A stretch of 27,493 nucleotides of DNA. Source: Actinomycetota bacterium. GTDB taxonomy: Bacteria; Actinomycetota; Acidimicrobiia; Acidimicrobiales; BP-101. Positions within the stretch are counted from its first letter, which is position 1, and each line of letters starts with the position of its first letter. Shown here in pieces: positions 7,348 to 14,642 of the stretch. Below the pieces are notes generated by a model. The model worked only from the letters and a program-made list of their open reading frames with translations. It ran no database searches and had not been told where the DNA came from. The position numbers were made by a program, and so were the translations under genes. The DNA is taken from positions 1 to 27,493 of the forward strand of contig JAUTXA010000273.1 in NCBI GenBank assembly GCA_030838265.1, written 5' to 3'.

Positions 7348-9501
7348 ATGAACCTGGGCGAGCTTCGCTCCAGCGGCGACTGGCCTTTCGCCCTCGAGCT
7401 CCACCCCCGCATCAACGTCTTGATGCTGCCCGACCCAGCTCGTCGCCAGCGGCTCCGCCAGATGCTGGCCGGGCTCATGCGGGGCGAGATGGGCGAGCTG
7501 TCGGGGACGATCTGGATCGAGTCGACGAACTTCGACCTCGAACCCGATGCCATCGAGATCTTGGGCATCCCGCCGGGCATCGAGGTCACCATCACCGCCG
7601 CCGACCTGCCGGGCGCCACCGTCATCGACGAGAGCACTGTCCCGCCGCCCGAGCCAACCCCGACGGACTTGTCCCCGGCCGAGCCTGCCACTGCCGTGCA
7701 GGACGAGCCGGACATGCAGGACGCCCCTGGCGTTGACGATCAGCGGGCTGAGGAGCTTCGGCAGGCTCACGAAGCCCTCGAACGGGCAGAGGCCCGGCTG
7801 GCCGAAGCCCGAGCTGCGCTCGACCCGGACGCCGAGGAGTTCGAGCAGCGCGCTCGGGCCCACCTCGATCACGCCGTGGCCCACCTGGCCGCGGTGACGA
7901 CGTTGGCCGAGTCATCGACCCCTCAGGTCGAGGACTCCGATCGCGTGATCCAGATCCGGGACCACCTGACGGAGGCCGAGGCCCAACGTCGAGACGATGA
8001 GATGAAGCTGGCGGGGCTGGCGCCCGCCCTCCCCATCGTCGTCCTCGACGAGATCGAATCTGGCCTGCAGGCCTGTCGAGAAGCCGAAGAGGCCGGGCCC
8101 GGTCCGTCTCCGGAGGCGGTGGCCTTGGCCGATCGGTGGGCCGACCTCGCCCAGCGCCGTGAGGCCGCGGGCTCGGGGGCCCGACCGCCCGACGAGCGGT
8201 CCGATCATCCCGCCCGACGCGAGCTCGACGAAGCGCGCGTCGAGCTCACGCGGGCCGAGCATGGGGCCCGTCCGCTGTATGTGAGCCCCGATGCCGCCGA
8301 CGAGCTCGACCGGGCCCACGCCGCGGTGGCCGAGGCCGAAGACCGCGCCTTCCGGCGAATGGCCGGACCGCTGGCCAAGCGGCGACTCGAGGCGGCCAAG
8401 CAGGCTGAGGCCGAGATCCTCAAGCGCATCGGGGTGTCCTCCTACGACGCCTACCTGATGCAGAGCTCGCCCGGCATGGTCGACCCTGAGGCCCAGCACC
8501 AGCTGGTCGAAGCCAAGCGTCGGGTGGCGGCGGCCGAATCGGCGTGGGCCGAGGTGCAGGCCGAAGGTCGGTCGCCGCAGCATCGCGCTCTCGACGACGA
8601 GCTGGCCGCCCTCAGGAGTCAGGCGGCCAACCTGCTCGGGCGGCAACCTCACGACTCGACCGTCGAGGACGAGCTCCGGTCAATAGTGATCACGCCGCAG
8701 CCGGGTGAGCAGTGGGCTGCCCTGCGCAGTCGGGTCGAGGGCCTGGGCGGCCACGTCGTGACGGGCGAGGAGCGCCCGTCGATCGAGGCGTGGCTGAAGG
8801 ATGCCCGCGCCGGGGCCGAGGAGCAGGCCGAGCTCCGCCGGGTGCTTTCGGTCCTCGATCGCCGGGTCGACGAGCTGGTCCGCGACCTCGAAGCGGCGAG
8901 GGCCGAGGACGCGGCTGCGGCCAGCGCCGACGCTCCCGACCCGGAGCAGGATCCGGCCCGCATCGAGGCCCATGCCGCCGTGACCGCGGCCGAGGAAGCG
9001 TTGGCCGAAGCCGTGGCCCGCGCCGGGGCGGCCACGGCAGCCCGCGGCGACGTCGAGACTCTCGAGCAAGAGGTCCGCAAGGCCGAGGCCCACCTGGCCG
9101 ATGTTGCGGCGCAGCCCTCCACCCCGCCCGGACCGGATGCGCCGGTCGTCGATTCGTCCTTCGAGGCTCCGGCGGCACCAGAGGAGGCCGAGGCCGCCCG
9201 CCGCGCTGTCATCGACGTGAGGGGCGTCGGGGCCAAGGACGCGGAGCTCTACGTGCTGGCCCGCATCGCGGCCCAGCGCTCGGTGGGCGACGCCGGTCCG
9301 CTGCCCCTGATCATCGACGAAGCGCTGGCCGGTTTCCCGACCCGCGCCGCGGCGCCGATCCTCGACCTCCTCTCCCGAATGTCGGGGATAGTCCAGGTGA
9401 TCTACCTCACGGCCGACGACGCCATCCGGGTGTGGGCCGAGCGGTTGGGCCCGGATGAGGCCGCCGTGTTCCATTTCGCGCCGGCCGGCCCGTCTTCCTG
9501 A
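7348..9501 (+). CDS. SMC/Rad50-like coiled-coil protein with degenerate ATPase head
   Basis: A 717-residue protein built like an SMC or AAA_23 ATPase, with a short N-terminal globular part, a very long Ala/Glu/Arg-rich coiled-coil middle (about 130-600) and a C-terminal globular part. The N-terminus RINVLMLPDPARRQRLRQML (about 23-42) lies where family members have a P-loop, but GxxGxGKS is absent. The C-terminus keeps a Walker-B-like LPLIIDEALAGF (652-663), preceded by GVGAKDAELYVLARIAAQR in the position of the ABC signature and followed by VIYLTADDAI. It may therefore bind nucleotide weakly or not at all, acting as a scaffold. It lies 25 nt after the small helical protein in the ArsA run. 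A divergent RecF/SMC-like ATPase is the alternative. Confidence 0.8.
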   Translation: MNLGELRSSGDWPFALELHPRINVLMLPDPARRQRLRQMLAGLMRGEMGELSGTIWIESTNFDLEPDAIEILGIPPGIEVTITAADLPGATVIDESTVPPPEPTPTDLSPAEPATAVQDEPDMQDAPGVDDQRAEELRQAHEALERAEARLAEARAALDPDAEEFEQRARAHLDHAVAHLAAVTTLAESSTPQVEDSDRVIQIRDHLTEAEAQRRDDEMKLAGLAPALPIVVLDEIESGLQACREAEEAGPGPSPEAVALADRWADLAQRREAAGSGARPPDERSDHPARRELDEARVELTRAEHGARPLYVSPDAADELDRAHAAVAEAEDRAFRRMAGPLAKRRLEAAKQAEAEILKRIGVSSYDAYLMQSSPGMVDPEAQHQLVEAKRRVAAAESAWAEVQAEGRSPQHRALDDELAALRSQAANLLGRQPHDSTVEDELRSIVITPQPGEQWAALRSRVEGLGGHVVTGEERPSIEAWLKDARAGAEEQAELRRVLSVLDRRVDELVRDLEAARAEDAAAASADAPDPEQDPARIEAHAAVTAAEEALAEAVARAGAATAARGDVETLEQEVRKAEAHLADVAAQPSTPPGPDAPVVDSSFEAPAAPEEAEAARRAVIDVRGVGAKDAELYVLARIAAQRSVGDAGPLPLIIDEALAGFPTRAAAPILDLLSRMSGIVQVIYLTADDAIRVWAERLGPDEAAVFHFAPAGPSS

Positions 9502-9523
9502 CGCAGGACTCGTCGGGACGTCG

Positions 9524-9529
9524 TACCAT
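9524..9529 (+). promoter_or_regulatory. Candidate -10 TACCAT for the baeRF gene
   Basis: TACCAT lies 30 nt upstream of the TTG at 9560, leaving room for the Shine-Dalgarno GAGGAGG at 9548-9554. No convincing -35 was found. Confidence 0.4.
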
Positions 9530-9559
9530 CGGCAAACCCCCACGACCGAGGAGGTGGCC

Positions 9560-10672
9560 TTGCCACCGCTCACCGAGGACCGGATCCGCAACCTGGCAGG
9601 GTTCAAGGGCCACCGGGCTCCCGTCGTGTCGCTCTACCTCGACGTCGACGGTCGCCGGTACCGCAGGCCGTCCGACTACGAGCACGAGCTTGACCGTCTG
9701 ATTCGTCAGGCCCGCAGCAACGGCCACGGCGTCGAGGCCTCACCCGATCTGAGTCGGGTTGAGGCCTACGTGCGGGGCGGGGTCGACCGCAAGCGGACGC
9801 GCGGCCTCGCCGTGTTCGCCAGCGGAGACGACCTCTGGGAGGTGTTCGATCTTCCCGTCACGGTCCGCAACCAGCTGGTGATCAACTCGACGCCCCACAT
9901 CCGCCAACTCGAGACGGTGCGCGAGAACGGCCGCCGTTTTGCCGTGCTGCTCGCTGACCGTCAGCGAGCCCGGTTGTTCGCCTTCGAGCTGGGCGAGCTG
10001 GCCGAGCACTCCGAGCGCTTCGACCAGCTGCCGCGCCACGAAGACGACGGTGGCGGTCTCGATCGCGACCACGTGCACGATCGTGCTGCCAATGCCGCTC
10101 ATCAGCACCTGAAGCGCACGGCCGCGGCCGTGTTTGAGGTCTTCCGCGAGCAGCCCTTCGACCACCTCGTGGTCGGGGCGGCTGACGAGCTGGCCCACGA
10201 CCTCGAGCGCGAGCTCCACCCCTACCTGAAGGAGCGCCTGGCCGGTCGGTTGAGCGTGCCGGTCACGGCCAAGGTCGACGACGTCCGCGTCGCCGCCCTC
10301 GAGGTCGAGCACGAGGTCGAGCGGTCGCGCCAAGCGGCGGCCGTCGAGCGCCTGCGCGCTGCTGTCCACTCCGCCGCCGGCCTGGGCCTCGCCGGCCTCG
10401 ACTCCGTTCTGGCCGCGCTCGGAGAGCGCAGGGTCGAGACCCTCATCGTGTCCGAGGGCTATGAGATCGAGGGGTGGCGGTGCGCATCATGTGACGTGCT
10501 GGCCCGGGTGGGTCCCGCCTGTCCGGCCTGCGGGGCGAAGATGGCCAAGGTCGACGACGTCTTGGAGGAAGCCATCGAGGACGCCCTGAGTCAGTCGTGC
10601 CGGGTCGACGTGTGCACCGACAACGCCGACCTCGACGTCCTGGGTCGGGTCGGGGCCCTGTTGCGCTACTGA
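9560..10672 (+). CDS. baeRF-family (Vms1/eRF1-like) protein with zinc ribbon
   Basis: A 370-residue protein with the architecture of archaeo-eukaryotic release factors. Residues about 1-120 form an N-terminal domain (VVSLYLDVDGRR). The central domain starts at FAVLLADRQRARLFAF and includes HQHLKRTAAAVFEVF. The last is an eRF1-domain-3-like part (VLAALGERRVETLIVSEGYEIEGW), with an embedded zinc ribbon CASC ... CPAC. Relatives such as Vms1/ANKZF1 release peptidyl-tRNA from stalled ribosomes. Here the loop equivalent to GGQ reads GGGL (164-167), so the catalytic Gln is missing. The TTG at 9560 is chosen because GAGGAGG ends 5 nt before it; the GTG at 9554 overlaps that sequence. A ROK kinase gene begins 10 nt after the stop. 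Confidence 0.82.
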   Translation: MPPLTEDRIRNLAGFKGHRAPVVSLYLDVDGRRYRRPSDYEHELDRLIRQARSNGHGVEASPDLSRVEAYVRGGVDRKRTRGLAVFASGDDLWEVFDLPVTVRNQLVINSTPHIRQLETVRENGRRFAVLLADRQRARLFAFELGELAEHSERFDQLPRHEDDGGGLDRDHVHDRAANAAHQHLKRTAAAVFEVFREQPFDHLVVGAADELAHDLERELHPYLKERLAGRLSVPVTAKVDDVRVAALEVEHEVERSRQAAAVERLRAAVHSAAGLGLAGLDSVLAALGERRVETLIVSEGYEIEGWRCASCDVLARVGPACPACGAKMAKVDDVLEEAIEDALSQSCRVDVCTDNADLDVLGRVGALLRY

Positions 10673-10682
10673 CGATCGCGCC

Positions 10683-11624
10683 GTGAACGCCACCATCGGC
10701 CTCGACCTCGGGGGCACCAAGGTCCTCGGGTTGGCCGTGGCCGACGACGGCCAGGTGTTGGCCGACGTCCGCCTGCCGACGCCAAGCGGCGGGGACGCCA
10801 TCATCACCACGCTGGCGTCGGCCGTCAGCGCTCTCCAAGCCCAGGTGCCCGAGGCCACGCGCGTCGGCGTCGGCGCGCCGGGCCTCGTCGACGGCGAGGG
10901 CATCCTGCGCTTCGCCCCCAACCTGCCGGGTGTGGTCGACCTCGACGTACCCGGCCTGCTTCTGGCGCGCGTCCCGAGCATCGGGGTGCGCATCGAGAAC
11001 GACGCCAGCTGCGCCGGCATCGCCGAGTGGGCTTTCGGGGCGGCCCAGGGCTCGAGCCATGCCCTGCTCGTCACCCTCGGCACCGGGATCGGCGGCGGCA
11101 TCATCACCGCCGGCGGCCTCTACCGCGGGGCCCATGGCTTTGCCGGCGAGATCGGCCACATGGTGGTGAACGCGGCCGGGCCCCTCTGCGTCTGCGGGCA
11201 GCGGGGCTGCTGGGAGCGCTACGCCTCGGGCAGTGGACTGGCCCGATTGGCGCGCCAGGCGGCCTTGGCGGGCCGGGCCGGGCGGGCCGTCGAGCTGGCG
11301 GGCGGCGCGCCCGACGCGGTGCGGGGCGAGCACGTGACCGCCGCGGCTCGAGAGGGCGACGGCGAAGCCCTCGAGGTGATGAAGGAGCTTGGCTGGTGGT
11401 TGGCGCTCGGACTGTCGAACCTGGCCAACGTCCTCGACGTCGAGCGCTTCGTGATCGGCGGCGGCCTGGTCGAGGCCGGCGACCTGCTGCTGGATCCGGC
11501 CCGGGAGGCCTTCGCCCTGATGATCGAGGGCGGCAGCCACCGACCCGTCCCGTCCATCCTTCCCGCCACGCTCGGTGAGCGAGCAGGCGCCATCGGCGCC
11601 GCCGTCCTGGCCGCCGGGCCCTGA
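10683..11624 (+). CDS. ROK family sugar kinase (glucokinase-like)
   Basis: A 313-residue ROK kinase. The N-terminal ATP phosphate loop is GLDLGGTKVLG (6-16). The sugar-binding and catalytic region includes VGVGAPGLVD, ENDASCAGIAEW and the second phosphate loop VTLGTGIGGGII. The ROK signature and zinc site are visible as HGFAGEIGHM followed by CVCGQRGCWE. It probably phosphorylates glucose or a related hexose or N-acetylhexosamine using ATP in the cytoplasm; glucokinase is the most likely role in an actinobacterium, but the substrate cannot be fixed from motifs. The GTG at 10683 follows the baeRF stop by 10 nt, so cotranscription is possible. A strong hairpin lies 57 nt after the stop. Confidence 0.9.
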   Translation: MNATIGLDLGGTKVLGLAVADDGQVLADVRLPTPSGGDAIITTLASAVSALQAQVPEATRVGVGAPGLVDGEGILRFAPNLPGVVDLDVPGLLLARVPSIGVRIENDASCAGIAEWAFGAAQGSSHALLVTLGTGIGGGIITAGGLYRGAHGFAGEIGHMVVNAAGPLCVCGQRGCWERYASGSGLARLARQAALAGRAGRAVELAGGAPDAVRGEHVTAAAREGDGEALEVMKELGWWLALGLSNLANVLDVERFVIGGGLVEAGDLLLDPAREAFALMIEGGSHRPVPSILPATLGERAGAIGAAVLAAGP

Positions 11625-11681
11625 TCTTTCTGGCCTAGGGCGCGAGAATCCACTCGGTCCGGGCGTTGTACTTGCGGATGC

Positions 11682-11721
11682 GCGCTGGACCCCGGGCTCC
11701 CCAGCCCCCGGGGTCCAGCGC
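11682..11721 (+). terminator. Perfect 15-bp hairpin terminator after the ROK kinase gene
   Basis: Bases 11682-11696 are the exact reverse complement of 11707-11721, with a 10-nt loop. CTTTCC follows the stem. It is the strongest terminator-like structure in the window, placed between the kinase stop and the promoter of the VOC gene. Confidence 0.75.
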
Positions 11722-11786
11722 CTTTCCGCACCCAGATCCGGTTTTGCCCGGCCGAGACGAGACCCGCGCCGGTCGGTGACGTGGGC

Positions 11787-11792
11787 TACGGT
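11787..11792 (+). promoter_or_regulatory. Candidate -10 TACGGT for the VOC gene
   Basis: TACGGT lies 30 nt upstream of the ATG at 11823, and an AGGGGGG ribosome binding site lies in the leader. It follows the terminator at 11682-11721, so it would start a new transcript. Confidence 0.4.
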
Positions 11793-11822
11793 CTGGGCCC
11801 TAACCAACAGGGGGGTTCACGA

Positions 11823-12215
11823 ATGGCGGAGTTTCCAGCGCTGGCCCACGTGGCTGTGACGGTGACCGATCTCGGGAAGAGCCGGCCTTGGTATCAACAG
11901 CTCTTTGGGGCCGACCCTGTCCTCGACGAGGACACTGGGGCCTTTCATCACGTGGTGTGGCTCCTGGGCGGCACGCTGTTCGGCATCCACCAGCACCCGT
12001 CCCCGTCGAGCTCCGAGCAGTTCGACGAGCTGCGGCCCGGGCTCGATCACGTGGCCTTCGGCTGTGGCAACCGGGCCGAGCTCGAGCAATGGAAGGAGCG
12101 CCTCGACTCCATGGGCGTCGCCAACGGCGGTGTCGTCGACGCGCCCTACGGATCGGGACTGTCGTTCCGCGACCCCGACAACATCGCTCTCGAGTTCTTC
12201 GCTCCTCCCGGCTGA
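11823..12215 (+). CDS. VOC family (glyoxalase/dioxygenase-like) protein
   Basis: A 130-residue protein with two beta-alpha-beta-beta-beta modules of the vicinal oxygen chelate superfamily. The first starts LAHVAVTVTDLGKSRPWYQQLFG and the second LDHVAFGCGNRAELEQW, and it ends SFRDPDNIALEFFAP. The usual metal positions are plausible at H9, the His of LDHVAF and the Glu of NIALEFF. The enzyme class cannot be told apart: glyoxalase, dioxygenase or antibiotic-binding relatives share this fold. ATG at 11823 has a G-rich ribosome binding site 6-7 nt upstream; an in-frame GTG at 11781 overlaps the likely promoter and is not preferred. Confidence 0.85.
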   Translation: MAEFPALAHVAVTVTDLGKSRPWYQQLFGADPVLDEDTGAFHHVVWLLGGTLFGIHQHPSPSSSEQFDELRPGLDHVAFGCGNRAELEQWKERLDSMGVANGGVVDAPYGSGLSFRDPDNIALEFFAPPG

Positions 12216-12250
12216 CCGCGAGGTGCCACGCGGCGCCCGCCCCGGCGTCG

Positions 12251-12256
12251 TACCGT
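12251..12256 (+). promoter_or_regulatory. Candidate -10 TACCGT, leaderless start at 12264
   Basis: TACCGT ends 7 nt before the ATG at 12264. There is no Shine-Dalgarno sequence in the 7-nt gap, which fits a leaderless mRNA. Confidence 0.5.
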
Positions 12257-12263
12257 AAGAGCC

Positions 12264-12392
12264 ATGGCATCCAAGTCGACACCCTCGAGCGAGCCCAAGA
12301 AGCCGAGCCGGACGCTGAAGGAGAAGCGGGCGGCGAAGCACTCCAAGCAAGAGGCCCAGAAGCAGGTGCGCAAGGGCTGGGACGCCAAGTAG
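12264..12392 (+). CDS. 42-residue Lys-rich small protein
   Basis: A very short gene reading MASKSTPSSEPKK and then SRTLKEKRAAKHSK, with the end VRKGWDAK. It is strongly basic, probably helical in the KEKRAAKHSKQEAQKQ part, and resembles the short lysine-rich proteins common in actinobacterial genomes. Support comes from a TACCGT -10 element 7 nt before the ATG, codon use like its neighbours, and a clean gap to the next small gene. Its function is unknown; nucleic-acid binding is possible from its charge. Confidence 0.65.
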   Translation: MASKSTPSSEPKKPSRTLKEKRAAKHSKQEAQKQVRKGWDAK

Positions 12393-12431
12393 CAGCGGTT
12401 CCCGCGCCCCGGATCCGGGTACCTCCACGTC

Positions 12432-12626
12432 ATGAGCACGACACCGCAAGATGGCGAGGGGCAGTCGGTCAAGGCCAAGGTCAAGGAGATCACGGGGAAG
12501 GTGACCGGCGATCGCGAGGTCGAAGCCGAGGGCCGGGCCGACGCCACGCCCGACGACGACCCGGCATCGGTCGACGAGGCCAAGCAAGAGGTCAGGGAGG
12601 ACCACGGCGACGTGCTGCCCGACTGA
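12432..12626 (+). CDS. CsbD-like small stress protein
   Basis: A 64-residue acidic protein with the CsbD pattern KAKVKEITGKVTGDREVEAEGRAD in residues about 14-37, followed by an acidic tail. CsbD proteins are small, highly charged, mostly disordered or helical proteins induced by general stress in many bacteria; their molecular role is unclear. The ATG at 12432 is 6 nt after TACCTC, an imperfect -10, so it may also be leaderless. It follows another small charged protein gene by 39 nt; the pair may respond to the same conditions. Confidence 0.75.
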   Translation: MSTTPQDGEGQSVKAKVKEITGKVTGDREVEAEGRADATPDDDPASVDEAKQEVREDHGDVLPD

Positions 12627-12640
12627 CGCTCGCGCCCCGT

Positions 12641-12646
12641 TAGGGT
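12641..12646 (+). promoter_or_regulatory. Candidate -10 TAGGGT, leaderless start at 12654
   Basis: TAGGGT ends 7 nt before the GTG at 12654. No Shine-Dalgarno sequence lies in the gap. Confidence 0.5.
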
Positions 12647-12653
12647 CGGCCGA

Positions 12654-13433
12654 GTGCGGATCGGCACGACCCTCCCTCAGTTCCAGCCTGATGTCGAGCG
12701 GTGCCTCACGCTGAGCACGTCGGCGGAGGCGGCCGGTCTCGACGGCGTCTTCGTCTTCGACCACCTCGGGCCGATGGGGCGCCCCGCGGGTGACTTCCTG
12801 TCTATGTTGCCCCTCTTGGCGGCCGTGGCCGCCGAGACCCAGACGGTCCGGGTCGGGTCGCTGGTGGCGCGCATCGGCGTGGTGGCCGACGCCGTGCTGG
12901 TGCACCAGCTGGCGACCGTCAACCTCATCGCGGGCGGCCGCCTCGTTGCCGGGATGGGGACCGGCGACAGGTTGAGTGCTGACGAGAACCTGGCCTTTGG
13001 CGTCGGCTACCCACCGGCGGCCGAGCGGCTGGCCGCCCTGCGCCATTGCGCCGACCTGGCCAAGGGACGAAACCTCGACGTGTGGATCGGTGGCCGCTCC
13101 GACGCGGTGCACGACGTGGCCCAAGCGGCAGGGGTCGCCGTCAACGTGTGGGGCGCGTCGCCCGGCGACGTCAGGGCCGTCCTGGCGGAGGGACGGGGCG
13201 AGGTCACGTGGGGGGGTCAGGTCCTCATCGGTCGGGACCGGACCGAGATCGACGCCAAGCGGGAGCGGCTGGGGCTCCGGCCCGACCTTGTCCATGGCAC
13301 GATCGACGAGGTGGCATCGCACCTCGACGCCGTGCGAGATGCGGGGGCGACATGGGCCGTGTGCGCCCCGCTCGATATCGGCCAGCCGGGAAGCCTCGAA
13401 ACCCTGGCCTTGGTCGCAGAGAGGCTCCGATAG
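12654..13433 (+). CDS. LLM class (luciferase-like, F420/FMN-dependent) oxidoreductase
   Basis: A 259-residue TIM-barrel protein of the bacterial luciferase-like superfamily. Typical elements are MRIGTTLPQF at the N-terminus, GLDGVFVFDHL, RVGSLVARIGVVADAVLVHQLATVNLIAGGRLVAGMG (about 66-103) and IGGRSDAVHDVAQAAG. It is shorter than most F420-dependent relatives (usually about 280-340), with a reduced insertion region. In actinobacteria such proteins mostly use coenzyme F420, but flavin cannot be excluded and the substrate is unknown. The GTG at 12654 follows a TAGGGT box by 7 nt, and its TAG stop forms the first three bases of the -10 element of alaC. Confidence 0.85.
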   Translation: MRIGTTLPQFQPDVERCLTLSTSAEAAGLDGVFVFDHLGPMGRPAGDFLSMLPLLAAVAAETQTVRVGSLVARIGVVADAVLVHQLATVNLIAGGRLVAGMGTGDRLSADENLAFGVGYPPAAERLAALRHCADLAKGRNLDVWIGGRSDAVHDVAQAAGVAVNVWGASPGDVRAVLAEGRGEVTWGGQVLIGRDRTEIDAKRERLGLRPDLVHGTIDEVASHLDAVRDAGATWAVCAPLDIGQPGSLETLALVAERLR

Positions 13434-13436
13434 CCT
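13431..13436 (+). promoter_or_regulatory. Candidate -10 TAGCCT, leaderless alaC
   Basis: TAGCCT ends 7 nt before the ATG at 13444 and overlaps the stop codon of the LLM gene (13431-13433). A TTGGTC at 13410-13415 is a weak -35 with a short 15-nt spacer. Confidence 0.45.
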
Positions 13437-13443
13437 GCGGGGC

Positions 13444-14616
13444 ATGGAGTTCCGCCGCATCCTCGGGCTACCGCCCTACGTCTTCACCATCATCGACAAC
13501 CTCAAGCAGGAGGCCCGTCGAGCCGGTGAGGACATCATCGACCTCGGGTTTGGCAACCCCGACATCCCGTCGCCGGAGATCGCGGTCGAGAAGCTGGCCG
13601 AGGCCGCCCACAACACGCGGAACCACCGGTACTCGGCGAGCAAGGGCATCCCCAAGATCCGCCAGGCCATCGCTGACCTCTACCTCCGGCGCTTCGGCGT
13701 CGAGCTCGACCCCGATACCGAGGTGGTCACCACCATCGGCGCCAAGGAGGGCCTCTCGCACCTCATGTGGGTCTTGGTCGGCCCGGGCGACTCGGCGTTC
13801 GTCCCGAGCCCTTCGTATCCGATCCACATCTACGCACCGTTGTTCGCGGGGGCCGAGGTGCAGCGCATCAGGATCGGGCCCGACCAGGACTTCTTCGCCA
13901 ACTTGGTCGAGGCGTGGGAGACGCAATGGCCCAAGCCCAGGGTCATCATCTTGTCCTTCCCCCACAACCCGACGACGACCTGCGTCGACCTGGCCTGGAT
14001 GCAGCGCATCGTCGACTTCGCCCGCGAGCACGACGTGGTGCTCGTCCACGACTTCGCCTACTCCGACACCGCCTTCGATGGCTATAGCCCGCCCAGCATC
14101 CTCGAGGTGCCGGGGGCCAAGGATGTCGCCGTCGAGCTCTACACCATGACCAAGTCATTCTCGATGGCGGGCTGGCGGGTGGGCTTCCTCGTCGGCAACG
14201 CCGAGATCGTCGGCGCCCTCACCAAGCTCAAGAGCTATCTCGACTACGGCACCTTCCAGCCCATCCAGATCGCGGCCACGGTGGCCATGAACGAGGCCGC
14301 TGACTACCCCAAGGAAGTCAACGACATCTACAAGGGCCGGCGCGATGCCCTGATCGATGGGCTCGACCGCATCGGGTGGGAGATCGAAAAGCCCAAGGGG
14401 ACGATGTTCGTCTGGACCCCCATTCCCGAGCCCTACGCCGAGATGGGGTCGATCGAGTTCGCCAAGTTCCTCGTGCAGGAGGGCAAGGTGGCGGTGTCGC
14501 CCGGGGTGGGCTTCGGCCCCGGTGGCGAGGGCTTCGTGCGCTTCGCCCTCATCGAGAACGAGCAGCGCATCTCTCAGGCTGTCCGCAGCCTCCGCAAGAC
14601 CCTGACCAAGCTGTAG
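13444..14616 (+). CDS. alaC: Alanine transaminase AlaC, class I PLP aminotransferase
   Basis: A 390-residue fold-type I aminotransferase, closely similar along its length to the E. coli AlaC sequence as I recall it: LPPYVFTIIDNLKQEARR, EDIIDLGFGNPD, HRYSASKGIPKIR, TIGAKEGLSHLM, PSPSYPIHIY and KSYLDYGTF. The PLP-binding lysine is K237 in YTMTKSFSMAGWRVGF. Substrate-binding arginines are expected in the WRVGF and FVRFALIENEQRI segments. It would interconvert pyruvate and glutamate with alanine and 2-oxoglutarate. The ATG at 13444 begins at the position expected from the family. It is convergent with the TetR gene, with 6 nt between the stops. LL-diaminopimelate aminotransferase is a relative but less likely. 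Confidence 0.92.
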   Translation: MEFRRILGLPPYVFTIIDNLKQEARRAGEDIIDLGFGNPDIPSPEIAVEKLAEAAHNTRNHRYSASKGIPKIRQAIADLYLRRFGVELDPDTEVVTTIGAKEGLSHLMWVLVGPGDSAFVPSPSYPIHIYAPLFAGAEVQRIRIGPDQDFFANLVEAWETQWPKPRVIILSFPHNPTTTCVDLAWMQRIVDFAREHDVVLVHDFAYSDTAFDGYSPPSILEVPGAKDVAVELYTMTKSFSMAGWRVGFLVGNAEIVGALTKLKSYLDYGTFQPIQIAATVAMNEAADYPKEVNDIYKGRRDALIDGLDRIGWEIEKPKGTMFVWTPIPEPYAEMGSIEFAKFLVQEGKVAVSPGVGFGPGGEGFVRFALIENEQRISQAVRSLRKTLTKL

Positions 14617-14642
14617 GGCCGGTCAGCCGGGCGAAAGGCCCT
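14615..14642. terminator. Possible hairpin between convergent alaC and tetR
   Basis: AGGGCC at 14615-14620 pairs with GGCCCT at 14637-14642, and CCGG at 14619-14622 could instead pair with CCGG at 14627-14630. It spans the 6-nt gap between the two stop codons, where a bidirectional terminator would be useful. No T-run is seen. Confidence 0.3.

Noticed and set aside
11817..13460. Minus-strand ORF of 547 codons
   Set aside because: Antisense to five supported genes; no domain and no promoter.
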